A stretch of 29,971 nucleotides of DNA, from NCBI RefSeq assembly GCF_000331775.1, contig NZ_CAPJ01000209.1, forward strand, positions 1 to 29,971, written 5' to 3'. The notes beneath the pieces are model-generated. The model made no database searches and had not been told where the DNA came from. It worked only from the letters and a program-made list of their open reading frames with translations. This document shows positions 23,664 through 29,971 of the stretch, one piece after another (within the stretch, counting starts at the first letter, position 1; each line of letters begins with the position of its first letter). This DNA comes from Xanthomonas translucens pv. translucens DSM 18974 (GTDB lineage: Bacteria; Pseudomonadota; Gammaproteobacteria; Xanthomonadales; Xanthomonadaceae). Both the position numbers and the translations under genes were made by a program.

Positions 23664-26081
23664 TCAGCTCGAGCACCACTCGCATTCGCTGATGTCGATG
23701 TCGTTGGAGCGCACGTAGTAGGTGGTCTTCAGGCCTTCCTTCCACGCGGTCATGTGCAGGTCGAGCAGGGTGCTGGCGCGGATCGTGCTGGGCACGTAGA
23801 AGTTGAAGCTGATCGACTGGTCGACGTGGCGCTGGCGGCGCGCATTCTGGCGCACGCTGGCGAACTGGTCGACCCGGTAGGCGCCCTTCTCGTAGTACGG
23901 ATAGGTGTCCACGTTCAGGCCCGGGGCCACCACCGGGCGGCGGAAGTCCTTCTTCTCTTCGTAGTAGAACGCGCTGTAGATCGGGTCGATCGAGGCGGTG
24001 GAGCCGGCGATCTGCGCGGTGCTCATGTTCGGCGCCACCGCGATCATCCACGCGTTGCGCACGCCGTTGATGCTGACCTGCGCGGCCAGTTCCTGCCACT
24101 CGGCGCTGTCGTAGCCGCGCTTGCTGAAGTACTCGCCGTTCTGCCAGTCGCTGCCCTTGAACACCTTGTACGCGCCCTTCTCCTTGGCCAGCGCCAGGCT
24201 CGCCTGGATGGTCAGGTAGTTGATGCGCTCGTACAGTTCGTCGCAGTAGTCCTCGGCCTGCCTGGAATTCCACTCGATGCCCTTCTGCGCCAGCAGGTGG
24301 TGCCAGCCGAAGGTGCCCAGGCCGATCGCGCGGTACTTCTGGTTGGTGATGGTGGCCTGCGGCACCGGCAGATCGTTGAGATCGATGACGTTGTCGAGCA
24401 TGCGCACCTGCACCCGGATCAGCCGTTCCAGCACGTCCGGCGACAGCAGGTCCGGCTGCGCGGTGACCGCGCGGCCCAGGTTCACCGAGGACAGGTTGCA
24501 CACCACGAAGTCGCCGGCCTGCTTGGTGGTCACGATCTGGTCGCCGCTGATCATCTCCTGGATGACCCGGGTCGGGCTCATGTTCTGCAGGATTTCGGTG
24601 CACAGGTTGCTGGAATAGACCATGCCCTGGTGCTTGTTCGGGTTCATGCGATTGACTTCGTCGCGATAGAACATGAACGGGTTGCCGGTCTCCAGCTGGC
24701 TGACCATGATCCGCTTGAGCATGTCGATGGCCTTGACCACCTTGCGGCCGATGCGCTCGTCGGCGACCACTTCCTCGTACCTGGCGCGGAACGTGCCTTC
24801 GCCGCGCTTCTCGTCGAAGAAGTCCTGCAGGTACCAGCCCTTGACCTCTTTGACCTCGTGCGGGTCGAACAGGTACCACTCGCCGCGGCGCTCCACCGCT
24901 TCCATGAAGATGTCCGGCACGCATACCGCGGTGAACACGTCGTGCGCGCGCAGGCGCTGGTCGCCGTTGTTCAGGCGCAGGTCCAGGAACGCCTCGATGT
25001 CGCGGTGCCAGATGTCCAGGTACACGGCGATGGCGCCCTTGCGCTGGCCGAGCTGGTCCACCGACACCGCGGTGTTGTTGAGCTGCTTGATCCACGGCAC
25101 CACGCCGCCGCTGGAATTCTTGACCCCGCGGATCGCCGAGCCGGACGAACGCACATAGCCCAGGTAGGCGCCGACGCCGCCGCCGTGCTTGGACACGCGC
25201 GCCACGTCGGTGTTGGAGTCGTAGATGCCCTGCAGGCTGTCGTCGACGGTGTCGATGAAGCAGCTAGACAGCTGCCCGCCGATCTTGCCGGCATTGGCCA
25301 GGGTTGGCGTGGCCACGGTCATGTACAGGTTGGACAGCGCCCAGTACGCCTCGCCGACCAACTGCATGCGGCGTTCGCGAGGCTTCTCGTCCTGCATCAG
25401 GTACAGCGCGATGGTCAGCCAGCGCTCCTGCGGCAGTTCGTAGACCTTGCGCGAGTTGTCGGTGGCCAGATAGCGCGTGGCCAGCAGGTACAGGCCGTTG
25501 TAGGCGAACAGCTTGTCGCGCTCCGGGTCGATCATCTTGCCGGCTTCGGCGAGTTCGTCCTTGGAGTAGTTCTTGAGGATGTCGATCGAGTACACGCCGC
25601 GGTCGGCCAGGCTTTCCTGCAGGCCGACGTAGGAGCCGTACTTTTCGCCGGCATCGTAGAAACGGTTCTTGCTGGCGCGCTTGTACAGGCGATGCAGGTA
25701 CAGGCGCGCGGCGAAGTACTCCCACTCCGGCGTGGCGATGTCCACGCGGGACTCGGCCTCGCGGATCAGGTAGTCGACCATCTCGTCGGCCGACAGGCTT
25801 TCCTTCTTCTCGACGAAGGCGAACGCCTTGCGCTCGTAGTCGGCCACGTCCAGCTGCGGGAACTCGGCATGGATCCGGTCCAGCGTGCGCTGCAGGCGCG
25901 AGCGGTCGAAGGCCATGCGGCGGTTGCCGCCGTCCTTGACGATCCAGGTCACGGCACGCTGGTCGTTGCTCGGCTCGCTGGCGGCCGCGTCGGGCTGCGC
26001 CGCGGCGGCGGCGGCAGGCGTGGGATCGACGTCGGCGGTGTCGAGGGGGGCTGCGGCCGGCAGGCTGTGGGTCTGGCTCAT
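23664..26081 (-). CDS. nrdA: Ribonucleotide reductase class Ia, alpha (catalytic) subunit
   Basis: Reduces NDPs to dNDPs. The 805 residues begin with an Ala/Pro-rich leader (1-40) and an ATP-cone region (about 43-115; RAVTWIVKDGGNRRMAFDRS), which gives dATP inhibition. The ten-stranded barrel has Cys274 (SSCFIDTVDDS), Cys493 and Glu495 in NLCTEI, and Cys528 in VCNLSSVNLG, equivalent to E. coli Cys225, Cys439, Glu441 and Cys462. The C-terminal shuttle pair Cys800/Cys803 (CEWC) is at the end. ATG at 26081 has GGAG 7 nt upstream. The 388-nt leader holds a cobalamin riboswitch, and the promoter is flanked by NrdR-like boxes. An upstream in-frame start at 26267 lies inside the leader and is rejected. 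First gene of nrdA-nrdB-flavodoxin-thioredoxin. Confidence 0.97.
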   Translation of the reverse strand: MSQTHSLPAAAPLDTADVDPTPAAAAAAQPDAAASEPSNDQRAVTWIVKDGGNRRMAFDRSRLQRTLDRIHAEFPQLDVADYERKAFAFVEKKESLSADEMVDYLIREAESRVDIATPEWEYFAARLYLHRLYKRASKNRFYDAGEKYGSYVGLQESLADRGVYSIDILKNYSKDELAEAGKMIDPERDKLFAYNGLYLLATRYLATDNSRKVYELPQERWLTIALYLMQDEKPRERRMQLVGEAYWALSNLYMTVATPTLANAGKIGGQLSSCFIDTVDDSLQGIYDSNTDVARVSKHGGGVGAYLGYVRSSGSAIRGVKNSSGGVVPWIKQLNNTAVSVDQLGQRKGAIAVYLDIWHRDIEAFLDLRLNNGDQRLRAHDVFTAVCVPDIFMEAVERRGEWYLFDPHEVKEVKGWYLQDFFDEKRGEGTFRARYEEVVADERIGRKVVKAIDMLKRIMVSQLETGNPFMFYRDEVNRMNPNKHQGMVYSSNLCTEILQNMSPTRVIQEMISGDQIVTTKQAGDFVVCNLSSVNLGRAVTAQPDLLSPDVLERLIRVQVRMLDNVIDLNDLPVPQATITNQKYRAIGLGTFGWHHLLAQKGIEWNSRQAEDYCDELYERINYLTIQASLALAKEKGAYKVFKGSDWQNGEYFSKRGYDSAEWQELAAQVSINGVRNAWMIAVAPNMSTAQIAGSTASIDPIYSAFYYEEKKDFRRPVVAPGLNVDTYPYYEKGAYRVDQFASVRQNARRQRHVDQSISFNFYVPSTIRASTLLDLHMTAWKEGLKTTYYVRSNDIDISECEWCSS

Positions 26082-26279
26082 GAAGGTCTCCAAGCATGGT
26101 GCACCTGGCTGCCTGACCCTCGCAGGCAACGCTCCGACCGGATCAGCAAGGGTGGAGCGCGGTGTCGCAGAGACCGCAATGGCGCAGGCGCGAGGCCTAC
26201 GGGCGGTCAACGCTTCACCGACCTTCTCCCCCCGGAGATGCAACGGTCGGCGCCGCGCTGTGTGCATCGCGCGGCTGTC

Positions 26280-26470
26280 GGCAGGTCTTCGGGCTTATGG
26301 GCGACGGCCGATGGCCGGTTCCTAGCCCATCGCTTCCCAAGGCAGGGCGCCTCAGTGCGGGTGACGGGTTCGTTCCCAATTACCGCTGCGGGGCAGCGCC
26401 GGCCTGAGCGCTCGCGCGCCGCACCGGCTTCCCTTTTGATCCCGCAGCCTGGTGGCCGCTGGAACCGACC
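26280..26470 (-). promoter_or_regulatory. Cobalamin riboswitch controlling nrdA-nrdB
   Basis: Read on the minus strand: GGTC (P1, 26470-26467), AAAGGGAAGCCGGTGCGG, the core GGCGCTGCCCCGCAGCGGTA, CACTG with CTGCCTTGGGAAGCG, and the B12 box AAGCCCGAAGACCTGCC (26296-26280), whose GACC can close P1. All conserved blocks are in order. P1 begins at the predicted transcription start, so the aptamer is the 5' end of the message. Between it and nrdA are a hairpin (26218-26250, CCGACC/GGTCGG with inner TCTCC/GGAGA) and a possible helix that covers the ribosome-binding site (GGTCTC at 26175-26170 with GAGACC at 26090-26085). Cobalamin should lower nrdAB expression. Confidence 0.92.
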
Positions 26471-26471
26471 A

Positions 26472-26519
26472 CCACAAGATAGTGTGGTCCCCGGGCATCG
26501 TCAACGCTAAATGTAGTCA
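26472..26519 (-). promoter_or_regulatory. Two NrdR-like boxes, 32 bp apart
   Basis: Minus strand: TGACTACATTTAGCGT (26519-26504) and CCACACTATCTTGTGG (26487-26472). Against the NrdR consensus ACACWATATATWGTGT they match at about 11 and 12 of 16 positions, and each core (CTACATTTAG, CACTATCTTG) matches 8 of 10. The 32-bp spacing is three helical turns, as in known NrdR operators. NrdR would repress when dATP is high. The nrdR gene is not in the window. Confidence 0.7.
26476..26504 (-). promoter_or_regulatory. Sigma70-type promoter of nrdA
   Basis: Minus strand: TTGACG (26504-26499), 17 nt, TATCTT (26481-26476). Predicted start about 26469. The -10 lies within the downstream NrdR-like box and the -35 abuts the upstream one. 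Confidence 0.65.
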
Positions 26520-26548
26520 TAAAACTGAAAACCCAAGCGGGGCAAGAG

Positions 26549-26569
26549 TTTGCCGCTGCGGGCGGCAAA
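26549..26569 (-). terminator. Hairpin upstream of the nrdA promoter
   Basis: TTTGCCGC / GCGGCAAA, 8 bp with a 5-nt loop, lying between the broken sirtuin gene and the nrdA promoter. The flank on the minus strand has only a weak T content, so termination is a guess. 26570-26706 is GC-rich and shows nothing else. Confidence 0.3.
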
Positions 26570-26706
26570 ACCCTGCGAGCGGGCGCCGGATCGCGCCTGG
26601 AGCGGGCCGTATCGCAGACGCGGCAAGGGCCGCCGCGGCGGCACTGGCGGTGTGTCGCGATTGCCGCGGCGCGGCGCTTGCGCCGGCGTCAGCGCGCCGG
26701 CCAGCG

Positions 26707-27170
26707 CTACAGCAACAGCGGCAGTGCCGCCGCGGCGCTATCGCGCCAGTGCACGTCGGCGCGCGAAGACAGGCCGCTGGGCTCGGGATTGAGGTCGACC
26801 ACGTAGGCGCCACGCTCCTTGGCGCACGGCGGTAGCCCGGCGACCGGATGGACCAGGCCGGAACTGCCGATCACCAGCACCAGGTCGGCCGCATCGGCGG
26901 CGCGATCGGCGCGCGCCCAGTCGGCGGCCGGCAACGCCTCGCCGAACCAGACCACGCCCGCCGGCCCCACACCAGCGCCGGGTCCGCCCGCCAGGCTTCC
27001 CAGGTAGCCAGTTGCTGCGGATCGAAGCGCGCCCACAGGCTGTCGTCGTGGCCACGGAAGGTCGGCACGCCGCTCTCGGCGGACATACCTGCGCCAGTGA
27101 GGACCAGCGGGCGACGCGCGCCCTGGATGAAAGCGGCGACGGTCTCGGCGTTGTAAGCGCAGCTGAGCAT
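26707..27170 (-). pseudogene. Sirtuin (CobB-like) gene broken by an internal deletion
   Basis: The N-terminal part (from ATG 27170) reads MLSCAYNAETVAAFIQGARR, then PLVLTGAGMSAESGVPTFRG and TWEAWRADPALVWG. The C-terminal part, in another frame, reads GVVWFGEALP, LVLVIGSSGLVHPVAGLPP and VVDLNPEPSGLSSRADVHW to TAG at 26707. Both are good sirtuin halves of the CobB/SIRT5 class. What is missing lies between PALVWG and GVVWFGE: the TQNVDxLH strand, the catalytic His and the four-Cys zinc module, about 100 residues. The frame also changes at the junction near 26965. A single sequencing error cannot remove these residues, so this is an inactive remnant. The flanks show no IS element. Confidence 0.88.
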
Positions 27171-27603
27171 GGCACACGCAAAAATGATGGCCCTCGCGCT
27201 ATTACATTGACCCAGTTCCACCTCAATCTGCAGCACAGCAATGCCGCCGCGGCTGTGGGTACCGCAAAAGGTTTGGTACGAAGGCGATGCAATCGCTATC
27301 GCCATGACAGGCGGCCCGCCACCATTCGTCCGCCAGGTCTGCCGCGCCGAGGGGACCCGGTAGATCAAAAGCAAAAGCAACAGCGACAGCAGCGGCGACT
27401 CTCTCGGCCATGCGCCAATGACCGCCGCGCGTGTAAAACGGGGCGATCGCGCCCGCTCACATCCGGAACACGCCCGACCAAGTCGGTTCCGCCGGCACGT
27501 TCAAGGCCGTCTAGTTCTCCGCCGACCAACTGCCGCCATCGCTCTCGATGGCATCGCAGCGCGTGCGCCATGATGGCTAGGGCTATTGCCGTATGGCAGA
27601 CAA
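27171..27603. other. Non-coding, probably decayed sequence
   Basis: 433 bp between the sirtuin remnant and the ohr terminator. Frames in this stretch are short and broken by stops, base composition is lower in GC than in the neighbours, and no frame shows xanthomonad-like codon use. I recognise no protein, RNA or repeat. It may be a further gene remnant; 27440-27560 has the least random look but could not be assigned. Confidence 0.4.
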
Positions 27604-27638
27604 CAAAAAACCCCGCCGCGCAGGACGCGCGACGGGGT
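27604..27638 (-). terminator. Strong intrinsic terminator of ohr
   Basis: On the minus strand ACCCCGTCGCGC...GCGCGGCGGGGT, 11 paired bases with one mismatch, followed by TTTTTT. It starts about 20 nt after the ohr stop codon. Confidence 0.9.
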
Positions 27639-27658
27639 CTTCGGACACGCCGCATCGA

Positions 27659-28090
27659 TCAGTCGAGGACGACCAGATTCACGTCGATGTTGCCGCGGGT
27701 CGCGTTGGAATACGGGCAGACCTGGTGCGCCTTGTCGACCAGCGCCTGCAGCTCTTCGCGCGGCATGCCCGGCACCGCGATGCGCAGTTCCACCGCGATG
27801 CCGAAGCCGCCCGGGATCTGGCCGATACCGACGCTGCCTTCGATGCTGATCTCGCCCGGCAGCTTCTGCTTGTCCTGCGCGGCCACCGCCTTCATCGCGC
27901 CGATGAAGCAGGCCGAATAGCCGGCCGCGAACAGCTGCTCCGGATTGGTGCCGTCGCCGCCCGCACCGCCCAGTTCGCGCGGGGTGGACAGCTTCACGTC
28001 CAGCGCCTTGTCGGAGGACACGGCGCGGCCTTCGCGGCCGCCGGTCGCGGTGGCGTGAGCGGTGTAGAGGATCTTTTCGGGTGAGGCCAT
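27659..28090 (-). CDS. ohr: Organic hydroperoxide resistance protein Ohr
   Basis: Cytoplasmic thiol peroxidase that reduces organic and fatty-acid hydroperoxides, using lipoylated proteins as reductant. The 143 residues are of normal length. The reactive Cys61 (SACFIGAMK) and resolving Cys125 ([13 protein letters not shown]) are present, with Glu51 (NPEQLF) and Arg19/Arg22 near the active site. [16 protein letters not shown] at the start is typical of Ohr and not of OsmC. The ATG at 28090 follows AGGAG by about 8 nt. It lies downstream of ohrR on the same strand with 116 nt between, where an operator-like palindrome suggests its own promoter in addition to read-through. Confidence 0.96.
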   Translation of the reverse strand: MASPEKILYTAHATATGGREGRAVSSDKALDVKLSTPRELGGAGGDGTNPEQLFAAGYSACFIGAMKAVAAQDKQKLPGEISIEGSVGIGQIPGGFGIAVELRIAVPGMPREELQALVDKAHQVCPYSNATRGNIDVNLVVLD

Positions 28091-28138
28091 GGTGGTTGCT
28101 CCTGGTGAGGTGAGGCGCGTCGCGCCGGTTGATTGACA

Positions 28139-28166
28139 GCTATTGAATAGCACACTACTTAATTAA
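28139..28166 (-). promoter_or_regulatory. Putative OhrR operator and promoter region for ohr
   Basis: GCTATT-G-AATAGC (28139-28151) is a perfect palindrome, followed by an AT-rich TTAATTAA (28159-28166). It shares GCTATTYAAT with the site in front of ohrR (28680-28708), consistent with one repressor binding both. Confidence 0.5.
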
Positions 28167-28206
28167 CGGAACGTCATGGGCCGGTGGTGGCGGTGTGGCA
28201 ACGACA

Positions 28207-28674
28207 TCAGCCGCCGCCCAAGTTGCCGCGCAAGGTTTCCATTTGCTGCTTGAGCTGGCGCAGTTCCTGCAGCGAGCACGCCGCCGCGCAGAACACCTGC
28301 TCGGGCACCGCGCCGGCCTTGTTGCGCAACGCGCGGCCGGCCGTGGTCAGACGCACCACGACCTGACGCTCGTCGGCGGCCGAGCGTTCGCGCGTGACCA
28401 GGCCACCGGCCTGCAGGCGCTTCAGCAGCGGCGTCAGCGTGGCCGAATCCAGGAACAGGCGCTCGCCGATCGCCCCGACCGTGCACGCATCCCCTTCCCA
28501 CAGCACCAGCATCACCAGGTACTGCGGATAGGTCAGGTCCAGCGTCTTCAGCAGGCCGCGGTAGAGCTTGTGCATGGCCAGGTTGGCCGAGTACAGCGCG
28601 AAGCACAGCTGCTGGTCCAACTGCAGCGCCGCGTCGCGGCTGGGGATCTCGGCGGGGGTGCGCTGCTTCGTCAT
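28207..28674 (-). CDS. ohrR: Organic-peroxide-sensing MarR-family repressor OhrR
   Basis: A 155-residue MarR-type dimeric repressor that loses DNA binding when a Cys is oxidised by organic peroxides. The sensing Cys24 lies in [20 protein letters not shown], and Cys129/Cys133 near the C-terminus ([11 protein letters not shown]) fit the two-Cys type of Xanthomonas, in which a disulfide forms between subunits. Tyr38 and Tyr49, which contact the oxidised Cys in relatives, are present. The winged helix covers about residues 48-115 ([46 protein letters not shown]). The ATG at 28674 lacks a clear ribosome-binding site. An AT-rich palindrome directly upstream should be its own operator. Confidence 0.94.
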   Translation of the reverse strand: MTKQRTPAEIPSRDAALQLDQQLCFALYSANLAMHKLYRGLLKTLDLTYPQYLVMLVLWEGDACTVGAIGERLFLDSATLTPLLKRLQAGGLVTRERSAADERQVVVRLTTAGRALRNKAGAVPEQVFCAAACSLQELRQLKQQMETLRGNLGGG

Positions 28675-28679
28675 GGAGG

Positions 28680-28708
28680 GCAATTTATATAGCGCGCTAT
28701 TTAATTGC
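28680..28708 (-). promoter_or_regulatory. Putative OhrR operator upstream of ohrR
   Basis: A perfect 12-bp palindrome ATAGCGCGCTAT (28689-28700) is flanked by the inverted pair GCAATT and AATTGC (28680-28685, 28703-28708). It abuts the ohrR start codon in a locally AT-rich stretch, matching the kind of site reported for xanthomonad OhrR. Confidence 0.6.
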
Positions 28709-28787
28709 AAGCAATTTCTTCCAGCCTGCACCGATCGGCAGGTACGCCATCGGCCCAGACAGGAATGCAGCGTCTGCCGCTGCATTG

Positions 28788-28880
28788 CTTCGTTCGTCGC
28801 GGCTGAAGCCGCTCCTACACAAACCGCGGCAGGCTGACATGGGTGCACTGTAGGAGCGGCTTCAGCCGCGACGAGCGAAG
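28788..28880. repeat. Long inverted repeat built from two GTAG-type REPs
   Basis: Two 32-bp arms (28788-28819 and 28849-28880) match with one mismatch and are separated by 29 nt. Each arm carries TGTAGGAGCGGCTTCAGCCG or its complement, plus the CGCGACGA-CGAAG flank. It lies between zapE's 3' end and the ohrR promoter region, in a 304-bp gap that otherwise (28709-28787 and 28881-28978) shows nothing. Confidence 0.85.
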
Positions 28881-28978
28881 CGGCAAGCGTTGCGTGTACA
28901 CGACACGTGCCGGCCGCTGCGCCGCGGCACAGCGCAATTCGACCCTAACAAGGGCATTGCGCGGCCCGCACACCCCTC

Positions 28979-29971
28979 TCAGGCGCGGTGCGCGGTGGCC
29001 AGGTATTCGGCGCTCTGCATCTCGATCAGGCGCGAGGCGGTGCGCTCGAAGGCGCCGGCCAGGCGCTCGCCGCTGTACAGCTGCGGCGGCGGGTCCTGCG
29101 CGGTGCAGACCAGGTTGACCTGGCGGTCGTACAGTTCGTCGATCAGGTTGACGAAACGCCGCGCCGCGTCCTCGTTCATGCGGTCGAAGTGCGGGATGCC
29201 GCCGAGCAGCACGGTGTTGAACTCGCGCGCGATCTCGATGTAGTCGGCCGGCCCGCGCGGGCCTTCGCACAGCGCGGCGAAATCGAACCAGGCGATGCTC
29301 TTGCCGCGGCCGCGCACCGGGATCTTGCGCGCCTCGATGACGATGTTGCCGCTGCGCGCGGCTTCATTGCCGCTGAGTTCGCCCCAGCGCCCGCCCAGCC
29401 ATGCATCGGACTGCGCATCCAGCGGCGCGCAGTACACCGGCGAGCGGGTCAGCGCGCGCATGCGGTAGTCCTCGGTGCCCTCGGCGTACAGCTCCACGCA
29501 GTATTTCTGCAGCAGCGCGATCGCCGGCAGGAAGCTCTCGCGCTGCAGGCCGTTGAGGTACAGGTGCTGCGGCGCGGTGTTGGAGGTGGTGACCAGGGTC
29601 ACGCCCTCGGCGAACAGGCGCTCCAGCAGCCGCGCCAGCAGCATCGCATCGCCGATGTCGGTGACGAAGAATTCGTCCAGCACCAGCACGCGCAGCTGGG
29701 TGCGCCATTCCTGCGCGATCTTGGCCAGCGGATCGCTCTGCCCGGCGTGCTCGCGCAGGCGCTCGTGCACGCCGCGCATGAAGCGGTGGAAGTGGGTGCG
29801 GTACTTCTGCTCGATCGGCAGGCCGTCGTAGAACAGATCGACCAGGAAGGTCTTGCCGCGGCCCACGCCGCCCCAGAAATACAGGCCGCGTACCGGATCG
29901 GGCTTTTTCCAGAACGCGGCCAGGCGATCCAGCCAGCCGTCCTGGTCGCTGTCCACGATCGCGTCGTGGAT
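28979..29971 (-). CDS. zapE: Cell-division ATPase ZapE (AFG1-like), 5' end missing
   Basis: P-loop AAA-type ATPase that, in E. coli, acts on the FtsZ ring under stress. About 330 codons are inside the window; the true start lies beyond 29971. Seen are GLYFWGGVGRGKTFLVDLFY (Walker A GGVGRGKT), HFHRFMRGVHERLREH, LVLDEFFVTDIGDAMLL (Walker B), VTLVTTSNTAPQHLYLNGLQ (with sensor-like Asn) and FDFAALCEGPRGPADYIEIA, followed by a C-terminal DELYDRQVNLVC region. These are diagnostic of ZapE/AFG1 and not of helicase loaders. The GTG at 29956 is an internal codon. No partner gene is visible. Confidence 0.93.
   Translation of the reverse strand: MHDAIVDSDQDGWLDRLAAFWKKPDPVRGLYFWGGVGRGKTFLVDLFYDGLPIEQKYRTHFHRFMRGVHERLREHAGQSDPLAKIAQEWRTQLRVLVLDEFFVTDIGDAMLLARLLERLFAEGVTLVTTSNTAPQHLYLNGLQRESFLPAIALLQKYCVELYAEGTEDYRMRALTRSPVYCAPLDAQSDAWLGGRWGELSGNEAARSGNIVIEARKIPVRGRGKSIAWFDFAALCEGPRGPADYIEIAREFNTVLLGGIPHFDRMNEDAARRFVNLIDELYDRQVNLVCTAQDPPPQLYSGERLAGAFERTASRLIEMQSAEYLATAHRA

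Noticed and set aside
26081..26267. N-terminal extension of NrdA into the leader
   Set aside because: The added text is translated from riboswitch expression-platform sequence; ATG 26081 has the ribosome-binding site.
23559..26510. 983-codon open frame on the plus strand opposite nrdA
   Set aside because: An antisense shadow of nrdA with Arg/His/Val-rich text and no family motif.
26707..27170. Sirtuin frameshift explained by a sequencing error
   Set aside because: A one-base error cannot account for the absence of about 100 residues, including the catalytic His and all zinc-binding Cys.

Overview
The window looks like a chromosomal segment of a xanthomonad (Xanthomonas or a close relative; genus likely, species not determinable). 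The signs are very high GC, a PhoP/PhoQ pair with a xanthomonad-type companion gene, a standalone XVIPCD domain (the export signal of Xanthomonas type IV secretion effectors), an ohrR-ohr pair, and many GTAG-type REP palindromes (TGTAGGAGCGGCTTCAGCCGCG) and GGGATTC-like heptamer runs between genes. No rRNA, tRNA, IS element, prophage or CRISPR array was seen.

Layout. 1-308: 5' part of birA. 461-1497: small secreted protein and an MtfA-like zinc peptidase, apparently coupled. 1681-4518: DUF1800 plus Tat-exported DUF1501 pair. 4655-7248: small periplasmic protein, phoP and phoQ in one leftward cluster with a nearly leaderless promoter. 7629-8648: dusA. 8771-11587: promoter, cobalamin riboswitch, metE and terminator. 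11731-13698: secreted lipase-like protein. 13935-14786: purU. 14812-15216: dense repeats. 15286-18883: XVIPCD protein, 3-hydroxyisobutyrate-dehydrogenase-like enzyme, Old Yellow Enzyme, sirtuin. 19090-21346: divergent MFS exporter and LysR regulator resembling ynfM/ynfL. 21388-26519: nrdA, nrdB, flavodoxin and thioredoxin, preceded by tandem NrdR-like boxes, a sigma70-type promoter and a second cobalamin riboswitch. 26707-27170: a sirtuin pseudogene. 27171-27603: apparently decayed DNA. 27604-28708: ohr and ohrR with two operator-like palindromes and a strong terminator. 28979-29971: zapE, running off the edge.

The most notable system is the paired vitamin B12 control. Both B12-independent isozymes in this window, MetE (methionine synthase) and NrdAB (aerobic ribonucleotide reductase), sit behind their own cobalamin riboswitch. 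At nrdA the riboswitch is layered with two NrdR-like boxes spaced exactly 32 bp, one covering the -10. The aptamer's first helix appears to begin at the predicted transcription start. This predicts that the genome also carries the B12-dependent isozymes (metH, nrdJ) and switches between them by cobalamin supply. Other points of interest are the orphan XVIPCD protein, the sirtuin gene inactivated by a clean internal deletion next to a surviving paralogue, and possible Shine-Dalgarno-sequestering helices in both riboswitch leaders.
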